The position numbers and the translations under genes are program-made. The notes below the pieces were generated by a model. That model had not been told where the DNA came from. It ran no database searches and saw nothing but the letters and a program-made list of their open reading frames with translations. Shown piece after piece: positions 1 through 10,389 of a stretch of 64,000 nt of DNA. How positions within the stretch are numbered: position 1 is the stretch's first letter; each line of letters starts with the position of its first letter. This DNA is from Closterium sp. NIES-65 (taxonomy: Eukaryota; Streptophyta; Zygnematophyceae; Desmidiales; Closteriaceae), in contig CANXME010002486.1 in assembly GCA_948144175.1 (NCBI GenBank), positions 1,612,001 through 1,676,000 of the forward strand, written 5' to 3'.

Positions 1-938
1 ACAGGCGGCCAAAGTAGCGCTGGGTGGAGTGCGCACCCCCGCACTGCTCACCCGCGCGGTCGCCTGTGCGTAGGACGTAGGTTCACGGACCAGTACCCCG
101 ACCCCGCTGGCGTGCAGCGTACCACTCACGGAGCTGCTGAAGGGGGGGGGATGTCACGAGTGCGCTGCTGTTGCTGCTGCTGCTGCTGCTGGCGCTGACC
201 ACCATCGGAGCCGACCCTCTATGCAGCGCCACCCCGACCAGCTCCGCCTCTTCTGCCGCCGCCTCCTCCTCCGCCGCCACCTCCGCTCGCACCGCCACCG
301 CCGCCTCGCCTCCGCCTCCACTGCCGCCACCGACACCTCCACCCCCGCCACCACCCCCACCACCACCCCCACCCCCTCCACTGCCTCCACCGCCACCTCC
401 ACCACCCCTGACTACGCGGAGAGAGTCAGGGAGCCGGGTGACTATGTAGTAGAGGGTGATGTACATGGGTGGGGGGGTTCTTGGCGCAGAACTCAGCAGG
501 AAGCGCAGCGCGGTAGCGAATGTCACTAGTGCGGAGGTGCGTAATGAGGTCAGTGACTGTGGGAAAGGCAGCAAGGTCAGGGAAGAGGTACGGTAGCATG
601 AGGCGGCTCAGTGTAGCAGTGGGAGGGGAGGAGTAGCGTGCAACTACAGCGTCGTACAAGGTCTGAGCACTCTTGTACTGGCTAAAGTGCGCACGCTCAG
701 AGGTAGGCAGGTGGCGACGCACAGCAAGACGTGCAGCAGCATCGCGTGTGGCCCACTGTGAGCGAACAGTGGCGTCAGCATCAGCAGCAGGGGCAGGAGA
801 GGCACCAGAGGTGAGGTCAAAGAGGGAGAGGCCGTCTGCCTTATCGCACTGTAGGAAAAGCTGCAGGTCATCTATCCAGACGTCAAAGTCAATGGCCCGA
901 CCCTCAGCGTCAAAAGCGAGGACACTAGGGGTAGCCAT
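1..938 (-). pseudogene. gag: C1 gag, broken
   Basis: This is the nucleocapsid precursor of a copia element. It starts with the family's MATPSVLAFD N-terminus at 938 and keeps the helical core through the CAKNPP motif near 480. A homopolymer-length change in the run of Gs around 469-479 then shifts the frame. Compared with the C3 gag, the stretch after SLRVVR that normally contains LLEKALLAAEKS is missing, so the coding sequence jumps straight into the poly-glycine tract. The finger-like C-terminal segment is also damaged: its first Cys codon has become TGA and its last Cys reads Tyr. Several independent lesions make this a dead gene. Confidence 0.85.
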
Positions 939-959
939 GACAGCAGTAGACTAGCAGCG

Positions 960-1738
960 CAAACAGTAGGGTAAGGGCAGTGCAGTGATAGAGGCGCTGC
1001 TCTTACCGGACAGGGCGGCTCGGGCGGCTCGGCGGCTCGGCAGGAAATGCATCTCGGCGGCTCGACGACTCGGCGGTTCGGGCGGCTCGGGCGGCTCGGG
1101 CGGCTCGGCGGTACGGCGGCTCGGCAGCACAGGCGGCTCAGGTGGCGCGGCGGCTCGGGCGGCTCAGGTGGCTCGGGCGGCTCGGCAGCAGCTCGGCGGC
1201 GCCGGTGGCTCGGTGGTGACGGCAGGGCCAGGTGGAGCGGCGACGGGGCCAGCAGAGGAGGCGCCGGGGCCAGGAAGGGCAGCGCCGGGGCCGCAGGGTA
1301 GGCGACGGGGCCAGCAGAGGCGGCGTCGGGGCCGGGAAGGGCGGCGCCGGGGTTGCAGGGGTAGGCGACGGTGCCAGCAGAGGTGGCGCCGGGGCCGGGA
1401 AGGGCGGCGCCGGGGCCGCAGGGGTAGGCGACGGGGCCGCTAGGGCGGCTAGGAGGGGGTCGTGAGGGTGGCCTGAAGAGGCCGCGAGGGCGGCACGAAA
1501 GGGCCGCGAGGGCGGCGTGAAAGGGCCGCGAGGGCGGCGCGACGCGACGGAGCCGCGAGGGCGGCGGATCGGGGCCGCGAGGGCGGCGCGTCGCGGCCGC
1601 TAGGGCGGCGCGATGTGACGGGGCCGCGAGGGTGACGCGACGGGGCCGCAAGAGGGGAGCGCGACTCGGGTAGAGTAGAGCGCGCTCCGGGCAGGAAAAA
1701 AAAGGTGGTGGGCCCTAGGAACAGTTCCCACAGGGGAA
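960..1738 (-). repeat. C1 GC-rich leader, degenerate tandem repeats
   Basis: Between the gag start and the primer site lie imprecise tandem copies of GGCGGCTCGG (about 1008-1215), followed by GGGGCC(G/A)-based units (about 1220-1650). The same two repeat types occupy the leaders of C3 and C6. The long ORFs read through here on both strands are compositional artefacts rich in Gly/Arg or Pro/Ala. I see no other gene. Confidence 0.75.
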
Positions 1739-1752
1739 CCTGCTCGATACCA

Positions 1753-1877
1753 TGAGAAAATGAACGAGAATGAAATGACTAAGGGAAAGTTGGGTACAAG
1801 TACAAACCCTAGAAAGCTGTACCCCATATGTGCTACCCCACTATAGCCTACAGCAGCTATGTCATATAAATCTGACA
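1753..1877 (-). repeat. C1 5' LTR (125 bp)
   Basis: It starts TGAGAAAATG directly after the primer site ATACCA and ends TCTGACA. It contains the core shared by this copia family: AAACCCTA, then TGTACCCC, then TACCCCACTATAGCCTACA. The right edge is the point where C2 reverse-transcriptase sequence resumes. Confidence 0.85.
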
Positions 1878-2494
1878 TACTTACGAAACTCGGCTTCCAA
1901 CAGCTAATACACAACCTCAGCATGTACAGGAAGGAGTCACACGGCAGACTCATCCTCCTCGTTGCCTACGTCAATGACCTCCTCTACAGCGGCGACGACA
2001 TGGAGCTCCTGGACCAGTTCGAAGTGGATATTAAGGAATAGCTGGAGGTCACTATCAACCACGACGTCACTCAATTCCTGAGTCTTAACATCACCCAGTC
2101 CGCTTCCTCCATTCACCTCTCCGCCGCCAAATATGCCGAAACATTCGCGAAGAAATTCGGCACCGCACCTATCAACCTCACTACCCCTTTTTGCACTCCT
2201 CCTCCTAACCATGAACCGGACACCATGCCCCTCTCTCTCAAGGATCATCGGCTCTATCAGCTGTAGCTACGGTGCCTCTTGTTCGCCGCCGTCATGTGCC
2301 GGCCCGATCTCTCCTACGTCGCAAGCCAGCTCGCTCAGTACATGAAGTAACCTGAAGGGGAGAATCTACAGGATCTACGCCACGCACTTCAATATTTCAT
2401 CTCTACTCCCGACGTCGGCCTCACCTACGAAGCTAACTTAACGGCTACCCTGCAGCTACACGGCTACGTAGACGCAGACCATGCGGGAGATGTT
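1878..2494 (+). pseudogene. pol: C2 pol fragment: copia reverse transcriptase / RNase H, first half
   Basis: The plus-strand translation reads GFQQ...YRKE, then the reverse-transcriptase catalytic segment AYVNDLLYSGDD (YVND in place of YVDD), then the connection region and the start of RNase H (YVDADHAGD). In-frame stops near 2041, at about 2266 and at about 2350 show decay. The fragment is bounded by two insertions, C1 on the left and C3 on the right. If C3 and one ATGTT are removed, the codons GCGGGAGATGTTGACAAG run straight into 9927, giving AGDVDK without a frame break. It is the same lineage as C8. Confidence 0.9.
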
Positions 2495-2629
2495 TGAGCA
2501 AGTTTGAACGAGAAAAAAATGAATGAACTATGAAATGTGTGAGTACAAGTACCAACCCTAATTGGGTTGTACCCCTTATGGGATACCCCACTGTAGCCTA
2601 CACAAAAGCATAAGCTGTAAGTTCTGACA
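2495..2629 (-). repeat. C3 3' LTR (135 bp)
   Basis: It begins TGAGCAAGTTTG and ends GTTCTGACA on the plus strand, so it reads TGTCAG...GCTCA on the element strand. The polypurine tract TATGGGGGTG (element strand; plus strand CACCCCCATA at 2630-2639) abuts it. Confidence 0.93.
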
Positions 2630-2843
2630 CACCCCCATAGGCAAAGTGAGGGAGAACAAGGGGTCACAAGACCAGTCAAGCAAAGCAAAGCAAAGCAAGC
2701 TCAGGGTGGATCACAAAGTCACCACACAGTCCGAGCACAAGGTCAAGGCCACTAAGCCAGTTCACATGCACGAGAAGGCATATATATATATAAGGCTAAA
2801 CAATCAAGAGCAGGTATATATATATGAAACAGTATAAGCAAGG

Positions 2844-3416
2844 TCAAGAGCTGAGCAAGTGAGGTAGGACAGGTACAAGTCCCAGCTGAGTGCAGAAGCG
2901 CTGATGGTCACAAGGCGCGAGTGCCTTGGTGAACACATCAGCAGTGTTGGCCTCAGAGGCCACGTACGCAAGCCACAACTGTCCACGCTGCTGTAGCTCG
3001 CGAGCAAGGAAGTAGCGGAAAGCAATGTGCTTCGTTCTGTGCTCCAGGCGCTGCTCTCGACACAAGGCCAGCATGGCCTTGTTGTCTACGTACAGCACTG
3101 GAGGAGAACGAGACGGCTCTCCAAGGTCAGTCAGCAGGTAGGTGAGCCAGCGAAGCTCCTGAGCAGCCATGGCCCCGGCGTAGATCTCAGCCTCACAACT
3201 GGAGCCGAGAACAGAAGACGAGCGAGTAGCCCGCCAAGAGACAGAGCCAGAACCCAGACTGAAGGTGTACCCCTGCGACGACCGCTGCGTAGCCTGGTCG
3301 TCAGCCCAAGAAGCGTTCGCGTGGCCAGTGAGGACCACTGGACTCCGCCCTCCAAGCACTAGCCCCATGCCCGACGTACTGCACAAGTAGCACAACATCC
3401 TCTTCGCTGCAGCCAT
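2844..3416 (-). pseudogene. pol: C3 pol block: RNase H
   Basis: This is the C-terminal RNase H of the copia polyprotein, which removes RNA during cDNA synthesis. It shows the acidic residues expected: TGHANASW, SCEAEIYAG and LYVDNKAML, then the tail TKHIAFRYF and ANTADVFTKAL that ends copia pol proteins. It is separated from the reverse-transcriptase block only by an in-frame TAG at about 3468, where the intact C6 copy has a Tyr codon (DLAYPL). The protein is therefore one point mutation from being joined to the upstream block. Confidence 0.88.
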
Positions 3417-3470
3417 GTGCTCTGGTCGGTGTCTCCCAGGAGCAACATAGCGTGCGAGAATGCTAAGAGG

Positions 3471-4358
3471 CTATGCAAGGTCAGGTCGAGTGCAGGTCAT
3501 CAGGTACATGAGGCAGCCAACAAGCTCTGGGTACGGGCCACTCGGCTCTACGGACTCATCCGAAGGCAGAGCTGAGAGCGAGTGGCGAGTAGGTAGAGGA
3601 GTGGCCTGAGGCGAGGAGTACGTGAAGCCGAAGCGCTGAAGGACCTGCTGCACCATGTGTGACTGAGTCAAGGTAATGGTGCGGCGTGCTCTGTCCCGAG
3701 TGATCTGCAAGCCAAGGTAGCTGCGCAGTTCACCCAGGTCTGTGCACGTGTGTCTCTTTAGCAGCTCAGACTTAACGTGGGCGAGTCCAGCAATGTCAGC
3801 AGTGGCAAAGACCAAGTCGTCGACGTACACGAGGATGTAGAACGGCGGCAGAGAAGTGTCGGTGCGCAGAAACAGCGACGGGTCAGCAGTAGAGGGAGCA
3901 AACCCAAGAGCCGCAAGCGTAGTCCTCAGTGTGTCGTGCCACTCACGCGGTGCCTGGCGGAGACCGTAGACTGGCCGTCGGAGGCTCCACTGGGTGCCAG
4001 GAGGGAAAGTCCTAGTGAAGCCAGGCGGACGGCGCAGCCAGATCTCCTCGTGCACGCTGCCCTGCAAGAAAGCAGTGTTGAAGTCAAGAGAGTGAAGCTC
4101 GTAGTCGCGCTGAGCGGCTATGTGCACCAGCCCCTGAAGAGTAGTCATCTTCGGGGTGGGAGAGAAGGTCTGAAAGTAGTCAACTCCCTGCCACTGACTG
4201 AAGCCACAAGCAGCGTACCGCGCCTTGAAGACAGGTGGAGAGCCAGGCGGCCGGTTCACCCTGAAGATCCACATGCCACTGACGATGTTCGCCCCAGGAG
4301 GGGAAACCTCGTCAACGTAGGTGCCTGTGGACTTCCAGGAAGCCATCTCTGCATCCAT
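3471..4358 (-). pseudogene. pol: C3 pol block: reverse transcriptase
   Basis: Reverse transcriptase of the copia type. It starts MDAEMASWKSTGTY, has the FNTAFLQG segment and the catalytic YVDD in ILVYVDDLVFAT, and runs to LGLQITRDRARRTI and HSLSALPSDES. It is about 95% alike to the C6 copy. The upstream junction to the integrase block is lost through a 1-nt deletion near 4553, in the run that reads CACCCCCGACGG in C6. Confidence 0.88.
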
Positions 4359-4426
4359 AGCTGCCTGCCACTGAGAGGAGTAGGGACCCTCTACGGCCTC
4401 CGCGTAGGAACGCGGAGTCGGGATGT

Positions 4427-6979
4427 CTAGTGCATCCGGGTCTCCCTCAGGGGCAAGTAGTACAGACGCGAGATGAGGTGAAGCAGCAGCCAGTTACTGG
4501 AACTCCTCCTGCTTGTCCTCAAGGACGTCCGTGCCAAGAGCACACTCACTCCGACGGACGGAGGACAGACAGACGCAGACTCAGCAACAAGACTAGCAGC
4601 GTAGTCGACACGACAGCGAGCAGCAAAGTCGACGAGCTCAGCGACAAGAGCAGACGCAGCAGTGGACTCGAAAGAGGGGTCAGTGACAACAGTAGCAAGA
4701 AGACGCATGACAGTAGGACTAGCAGCACGAAGAGAGTCTGACTCCGGGTCGGAAAGCGCAGGAAGAGAGGACTCAGGAGGAGAAGGCAAAGGGGCACGCA
4801 GAGGAGCAGTAGACGGACGCAGAGACATCCGATGCGTGCGAGGGACTGGAGGAGGACGCTGACGCGAACTGTGACCACTAGCGCGAGCAGCACGAACAGG
4901 CGACGCGGGACGAGACGCAGGCTCACGACGCTCAGCAAGACCCCCAGTAGGACCAGTGTAAGGAGAGGGAGCAGGCAGTGGGGAGGTAGGCTCCAACAGT
5001 GACCGCGACTGGACAGGCTGGCGACACTCTACAGGAGGAGAAAGACCAAGAACCTGCTGTAGGAGCGGAACGAAGTACGGCCGAGGCCGCGCGGCAGCTC
5101 CAGACCCAGCAAGGACAGCACCAGCACCCTCAGCGGCAGCACCAGCGCCACCAACACCTCCAGCGGTAGGACCTCCAGCAGCACCAGCAGCAGGACCACC
5201 GCCAGGATAGACAGCAGTAGTCTCAGCTCCAACACCCTCAACAGCTCCAGCTCCAGTAGGACCCGCATGCCCAGCAGCTCTGGGACCGTCGACAGTAGCA
5301 CCCTCCGCGGCAAAAGAAGCTCCAGCTCCAGCAGTACGCCTCCAGCGGCAAGCAAACCACTCGCGCAGCTCTTGTGGAGAGAGGGGCTCCCGCCGAGACG
5401 GAGCACCAGGAGAAACCCCAGGCTCAGCAGCTCCAGGCGCAGTACCTCCAGACTCAGTACCTCCAAGCTCAGCAGCTCCAGGCACAGCACCCCCCGGCTC
5501 AGCACCCCCAGGCTCAGCACCCTCAGCAGTAGCACCCCCAGGCTCAGCACCCCCAGTAGCAGCACCTCCAGGCTCGGCACCCCCAGGCTCAGCACCCAGG
5601 CGCACAACACCCCCAGAGTCAGCACCCCCAGGCTCAGCACCCGTAGCAGCACCAGAGTCACCAGTAACCTCGACCGGGTCAACGGCGTCTACCTGGGACA
5701 CACCTGAAGGGGCACGAACCTGAGGGGGGAGGGGGTCTACCGGAGGGGGAACTGGCACAAGGAAGTTCGGTGGGGGGGGGAGAGAAGGAGTGCGGTAGGG
5801 GAAGAGGCGGTAGAAGGGGACAGACTCGTCGAACGTGACGTCCTGGGAGGACAGAACACGACGAGAGGAGGGGTGGTAGAACTGCCACCCTGGAGCGTCA
5901 GGGGGGAAGCCAAGGAAGACACATGGAGCTGCACGGGGGGAAATCTTGTCCGCAGACAAGTCGCGGACAAACGCCCGAGATCCCCAGACACGGAACGCAG
6001 ACGCATCGCCAACCTTCCCCGTCCACAGCAAGAATGGGGACATTGCGGGCCGAGAGACCCTGGGGTGAAGGTTGAGCTGACGAGGCGCGTACCGAACCGC
6101 AAACGGCCACAGAAAATGGGGGGCAGCCGCATGCATCATGGACGTACGAGCGACATCCATGACCATGCCAATGCGGCGCTCAGCAATCCCATTTTGCTGT
6201 GGAGAGTCCGGAAGCGTAAAGGTCAGGCGGATCCCGTGTGCGCGATAGTAGTCTCGCAGAAGGCGAGAGGAGAACTCCCCACCTCTGTCAGAGTGCAGAC
6301 GCAGAACAGGAAAGTCCGAGCCGAAGCTCCTCGTGAGCTGGAGACGAGCCTCGCGGATCCAGTCGATCAGCACCTCAGTGACAGCACCCTTGCTGCGCAA
6401 GGGGAAGACTGTGGTGTAACGCGAGTAGTCGTCAACCACCACCAGGAAGTAGCGCTCGTGACCCTGCCCACAGACGGGGGCCGGGCCCCACACGTCCATG
6501 TGAAGTGTCTGCAGAGGAGCCTCTGTCGGGGGAAACTGGGAGGAGTGAGGAGCAGCCCTGAGGCGCCCCTCGACACAGGGGACACAGGAAGGTCCTGGTC
6601 CCGAAGGAAGGGGAGGGAGAGACTGGGGAAGACCAGAGACAAGGACACGGGAAGCCATGCCCCGAAGACGGGGCAAGGAGGGATGGCCAAGACGGTGGTG
6701 CCACAGGAGAGTCTCGTGAGACAGGAGGCGACACGAACAGGGGGCAGACTCAGGTCCAGACCGGGACGCAGCAGGAAACATCTGACCTGACGCAGCTACC
6801 TGACCGGACGCAGGGACAGGAGGAGACTCAGTGGTCAGGGTGTAGAGGCTCGACCCCGGCCGACGCGAGAACGTGGCCAGGTGGCGGCCTGTGCGTGCGT
6901 CCGTGCAGTGGGTCACCCGCTGACTCGCAGGAGTGAACTGGTGAACCCCTGCATCTTGCAGGTCTACGCCACTCACCAA
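4427..6979 (-). pseudogene. pol: C3 pol block: integrase and proline/glycine-rich linker
   Basis: The frame runs from the pre-integrase zinc region (LLWHHRLGHPS ... CVPCVEG) through the integrase core, with DVWGP, LHSDRGGEF and NGIAERRIG supplying D, D and E. A long low-complexity linker follows, made of GGAEPGGA units and SPQELREWFA motifs. The end of the frame is scrambled by the 1-nt deletion near 4553. The start used here (a Leu codon) is not the biological start: upstream codons remain in frame back to a 1-nt deletion near 7105 that separates this block from the protease. Confidence 0.85.
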
Positions 6980-6999
6980 GTTCGTCGAGAACGAGGGAA

Positions 7000-7461
7000 G
7001 GTACAGACCAGAGAGGGTGCCTGAGGGGGCAGCCGGACACGGGAGAACAGTGGAGAAGTGAGAGAGGACAGGACCCCCAGAGGGGTCAGCCAGGGAGACT
7101 GCAACCGGCCGATAAGCGACGTGAGCGTGGTGCGGTCTCGAAAGAAGGAGCGAGAAGCTCCTGAGTCAAGTGTGAAAGTGAGGGAGGCCGAAGCCGACTC
7201 AGTACCTGAAAGCGCAGTCTCACAAGTACCTCAGATCGCAAACGCACTGGCACCTAGAGCTGCAGTCTCACAAGCACCTAGTGCAGCAGTACCAATGCCC
7301 GGGTCAGGCGGGAAACACCGGTAACCCTCATTCTCCTCACTTATAGTCACAGCATACATAGCAGCAAGAATAGCATCAAAGTCCAGATCATAGATAGCTA
7401 CACCCGCCCTAGACAGCTCTCCCCAGCGGGGAATCTCACTAGCCTCGGGGAACTGCTGACG
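7000..7461 (-). pseudogene. pol: C3 protease region, frame-disrupted
   Basis: On the minus strand the aspartic protease motif DSGAS...FFRDRTTLT is recognisable near 7130-7165, followed by VAVSLADPSGGPVL and STVLPCPAA near 7030-7090. A 1-nt deletion close to 7105 splits it. Between it and gag the text still reads DPGIGTAALGA and YDLDFDAILAAMYA, as in C6. The boundary with gag is a TGA at 7462, where C6 has Trp (DAW). Confidence 0.75.
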
Positions 7462-8691
7462 TCAAGCGTCCGTCAGGCGGCCAAAGCAGCGCTGGGTGGG
7501 GTGAGCACCCCCACACTGCTCACCCGCGCGGTCGCCGGAACGAAGGACGTAGGTGCACGGACCACTACCCCCACCCCGCTGACGCTGCGTGTACCACTCA
7601 CGGAGCTGCTGGGGCGGAGGGATGTCCCGCGAACGCTGCTGCTGCTGCTGCTGGCGTTGACCACTACCAGAGCCGCTCCGCTGCGGGGTACCACCCCGAC
7701 CAGCTCCACCCCCTCCGCCACCACCGCCTCCTCCGCCGCCTCCTCCGCCGCCTCCACCTCCACCGCTGCCGCCACCACCGCCGCCTCCTCCGCCGCTGCC
7801 ACCACCACCACCGCCGCCGCCACCACTCCCGCCACCACCCCCACTCCCTCCGCCGCCTCCACCGCCACCTCCACCGCCCCCTCCAGCTCCACCCGCGCCC
7901 TTGCCCCCCTTGCCCTTGCCAGAGCGACGTCTCCCACTAGGGGCAGACGCCGCGCCGACCGACTCAAGACCAAGCAGGTCGGTAGCAGCAGCAGAGGCAA
8001 CAGAGGGCGGCAGGGGGGAAGGAGAGCACCCCTCAAAGATGGGGGTGCGAGGGTCACCACGAGAAGCTCCTATTGCGACGATGCTCTTCTCCGCCGCTAG
8101 GAGGGCCTTCTCAAGGAGGTCGACAGTGAGGGTGGTGGGACAGACCGAGAGAAAGTGGTCCCTGACTACGCGAAGGGAGTCAGGGAGGCGTGCGACTACG
8201 TAGTAGAGAGTGATGTACATGGGGGGGGGGTTCTTGGCGCAGAACTCAGCAGGAAGCGCAGCGCGGTAGCGAGCGTCACTAGTGCGGAGGTGCGTAACGA
8301 GGTCAGCGACAGTGGGAAAGGCAGTGAGGTCAGGAAAGAGGAACGGTAGCATGAGGCGGCTCAGTGCAGCAGTGGCAGGGGAGGAGTAGCGCGCAACTAC
8401 AGCGTCGTACAAGGTCTGAGCACTCTTGTACTGGCTAAAGTGCGCGCGCTCAGTGGTAGGGAGGTGGCGACGCACAGCAAGACGTGCAGCAGCATCGCGG
8501 GTGGCCCACTGAGAGCGAACAGTGGGGTCAGCATCAGCAGCAGGGGCAGGCGAGGCGCCAGAGGTGAGGTCAAAGAGAGAAAGACTGTCTGCCCTATCGC
8601 ACTATAAGAACAGCTGGAGGTCGTCGACCCAGACCTCAAAGTCTATGGTTCGACCCTCAGCGTCAAAAGCGAGGACACTAGGGGTAGCCAT
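7462..8691 (-). pseudogene. gag: C3 gag with one internal stop
   Basis: Structural protein of the element. The ATG at 8691 gives MATPSVLAFDAEG; the frame is interrupted by TAG at 8602-8604 (LFL*CDRAD, where C1 has Gln) and is otherwise open for about 380 codons. The order is: UBN2-like helical core (RRHLPTTERAHF, AEFCAKNPPPMYITLYY), the LLEKALLAAEKS helix, basic GRRRSGKGKGGKG, about 60 residues of nearly pure Gly/Ser, a Gln run, PQQLREWY, and C-x13-C-x3-H-x4-C at about 7480-7550. No classical CCHC knuckle is present. Confidence 0.87.
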
Positions 8692-8699
8692 AGCGACAG

Positions 8700-9773
8700 A
8701 CTAGCAGTTCAAGCAGTGGGGAAGGGCACGCAGTAGCAGTGGGGTTGTGCCGTGCTCACCAGAAAAGGGCAGGTCGGGCGGTCCGGTTCGTGGGCGGCTC
8801 GGCTGCTGTGGGGCGGCTCGGCAGCTCCTGGGCGGCTCGGCGACTGCGGGGCGGCTCGGCAGCTCCTGGGCGGCTCGGCTGCTCCCAGGCGGCTCGGCTG
8901 CTGTTGGGCGGCTCGGCTGCTGCTGGGCGGCTTGGCTGCTGCTGGGCGGCTCGGCAACGGGGCGGCTCAGCTGCTGCAGTGCAGGGGCGGCGGGGCCGCG
9001 AGATCAGGGACGGTGGGGCTGCGTATCAGGGGCGGCGGGGCCGTTAGCGCTGGGGCAGCGGGGCCACGAGATCAGGGGCGGCGGGGCCGTGGGTGCTGGG
9101 GTGGCGGGGCCGTGAGATCCGGGGCGGCGAGGGCCGCGAGATCAGGGTCGGCGGGGCCGCTGGAGCAGGGGCGGCAGGGCCGCGAGAGTAGGTGGCGGCG
9201 GGGCCGCGAGGGAAGGGGCGGCGAGGGCCGCGAAAGTAGGGGCGGCGAGGGCCGCGAAAGCAGGGGCGGCAGGGCCGCGAGAGCAGAGGCCGCGGGGCCG
9301 CGACAGTAGGGGCGGCGGGACCGCGGGAGTAGGGGCCGCGGGGCCACGACAGCAGGGGCGACGGGGCCGCGCGAGCAGGGGCCGCGGGGCCGCGTCAGCA
9401 GGGGCGGCGGGGCCGCGTGATCAGTGGCGACGGGGCCGCTTGAGCAGGGGCCGCGGGGCCGCGACAGCAGGGGCCGCGGGGCCGCGGTAGTAGGGGCGGC
9501 GGGGCCGCGCGATCAGGGGCGACGGGGCCGCTTGAGCAGGGGCCGCGAGGCCGCGACAGCAGGGGCGACTGGGCCGCGCTAGCAGGGGCCGCGGGGCCGC
9601 GACAGCAGGGGCGGCGGGGCCGCGTGATCAGGGGCGACGGGGCCGCGATTGGAGGGCGGCTGGGCCGCTAGGGGAGGGAGGGCCCCAGGCGCGACTCGGG
9701 ATGGGCGCGCTCCGGGCAGTAAAAAAAAAATTCGAACTAGTGGTGGGCCCTAGGTACAGTTCCCACAGGGGAA
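8700..9773 (-). repeat. C3 GC-rich leader, tandem repeats
   Basis: From 8760 to 8970 units of GGGCGGCTCGGC(T/A)GCT recur every 20-30 bp. From about 8985 to 9660 the unit becomes GGGGC(G/C)GCGGGGCCGCG with variable spacers. This is the 5' untranslated leader between gag and primer site. No protein-coding content is credible on either strand. Confidence 0.75.
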
Positions 9774-9787
9774 CCTGCTCGATACCA
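9774..9787 (-). other. C3 primer binding site
   Basis: Reading leftward from the 5' LTR the sequence is TGGTATCGAGCAGG. Its first seven bases match the tRNA-iMet-complementary site TGGTATCAGAGC found in plant copias and in C5. Confidence 0.8.
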
Positions 9788-9921
9788 TGAGCAAGTTTGA
9801 ACGAGAAAAAATGAATGAACTATGAAATGTGTGAGTACAAGTACCAACCCTAATTGGGTTGTACCCCTTATGGGATACCCCACTATAGCCTACACAAAAG
9901 CATAAGCTGTAAGTTCTGACA
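9788..9921 (-). repeat. C3 5' LTR (134 bp)
   Basis: Nearly identical to 2495-2629. It begins TGAGCAAGTTTG right after ATACCA and ends TTCTGACA, followed by the ATGTT duplication at 9922-9926. Confidence 0.93.
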
Positions 9922-9926
9922 ATGTT

Positions 9927-10383
9927 GACAAGAGACGCTCCCGCACAGGATTCATTTTTCAACTTCAACCTGCTGGACTCATCTCATGGAAATCTCAGAA
10001 GCAGGAACTCATCGCCTTTTCGTCAGCCGAAGCAGAGTTCATCGCCGCCAGCGCAGTTGTTCGCAAAGCTATGTACCTGATGGAGCTCCTGCAGGAATCG
10101 AACGTAACGATGAACGGACACTTCACGTTACTCTGCGACAACCAGAGCGCAATCAAGACCGCGAACAAGCCCGACTTTGTGAACCGCATGAAACACATCG
10201 CCCTTCGCTACTTTTTCGTCAAGGATGAAATTGACAAGGGTAAGGTCAAGCTTACGTACTGCCCAACTGGTGACATGGCAGCCAACTTTCTGACAAAGAA
10301 ACTGCCACGTCAACAGTTTCAGCACTGCGCTGATCTCTGCGAGATCACCAAGAAGTCCCACGTGGCTCACCTTCAGGAATGAA
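9927..10383 (+). pseudogene. pol: C2 pol fragment: RNase H, second half
   Basis: Continues the C2 frame from 2494: DKRRSRTGFIF, ISWKSQKQELIAFSSAEAEF, LLCDNQSAIKTANKP, TKKLPRQQFQHCADL and a stop at 10381-10383. The RNase H acidic residues in SSAEAEF and CDNQSAI are present and this half is open throughout. The stop overlaps the polypurine tract GAAGGGGAG just before the LTR. The domain is 85-90% like the C8 copy in the TKHIALRYFFVKDEID block. Confidence 0.88.
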
Positions 10384-10389
10384 GGGGAG

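Larger units (their letters stand above)
1..1877 (-). mobile_element. C1: 5' end of a Ty1/copia element, cut by the window edge
   Basis: The element reads leftward and only its 5' end is inside the window. From right to left it shows a 5' LTR (1753-1877), a TGGTATCGAGCAGG primer site at about 1739-1752, a GC-rich leader (960-1738) and a damaged gag (1-938). It shares gag, leader type and primer site with C3 and C6. It sits inside the reverse-transcriptase region of the older plus-strand copia C2, whose sequence resumes at 1878. The 3' end and the target duplication lie outside the window. Confidence 0.85.
2495..9921 (-). mobile_element. C3: full-length Ty1/copia element, 7.4 kb, ATGTT target duplication
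   Basis: Both LTRs are present (2495-2629 and 9788-9921), differing by one A in a poly-A run and one base in CT(G/A)TAGCC. The flanking 5-mers are identical: ATGTT at 2490-2494 and 9922-9926. Primer site, leader, gag, protease, integrase, reverse transcriptase and RNase H follow in copia order on the minus strand. The insertion interrupts C2 and its removal restores the C2 frame. Near-identical LTRs imply a young insertion, yet gag and pol carry several stops and frameshifts. The element may have been copied in trans or have decayed quickly. Confidence 0.95.

Noticed and set aside
171..449. Poly-Pro/Ser/Thr ORFs on the plus strand opposite gag glycine tracts (also near 7740-7890 and 60150-60360)
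   Set aside because: They are the complement of the glycine-coding repeat and carry no domain; gag on the other strand explains the DNA.
985..1651. Long Gly/Arg and Pro/Ala ORFs on both strands in the copia leaders (also 8709-9347, 36751-37171, 37503-38013)
   Set aside because: GC-rich tandem repeats rarely contain stops. Units are degenerate and frames are not conserved between elements.
4546..4938. Leu/Val-rich ORFs overlapping pol linkers (also 5029-5682, 33577-34455, 54840-56108)
   Set aside because: Frame shadows of the CTC/CAGCAC repeats that encode the Gly/Ala linker; they look like membrane proteins only by composition.
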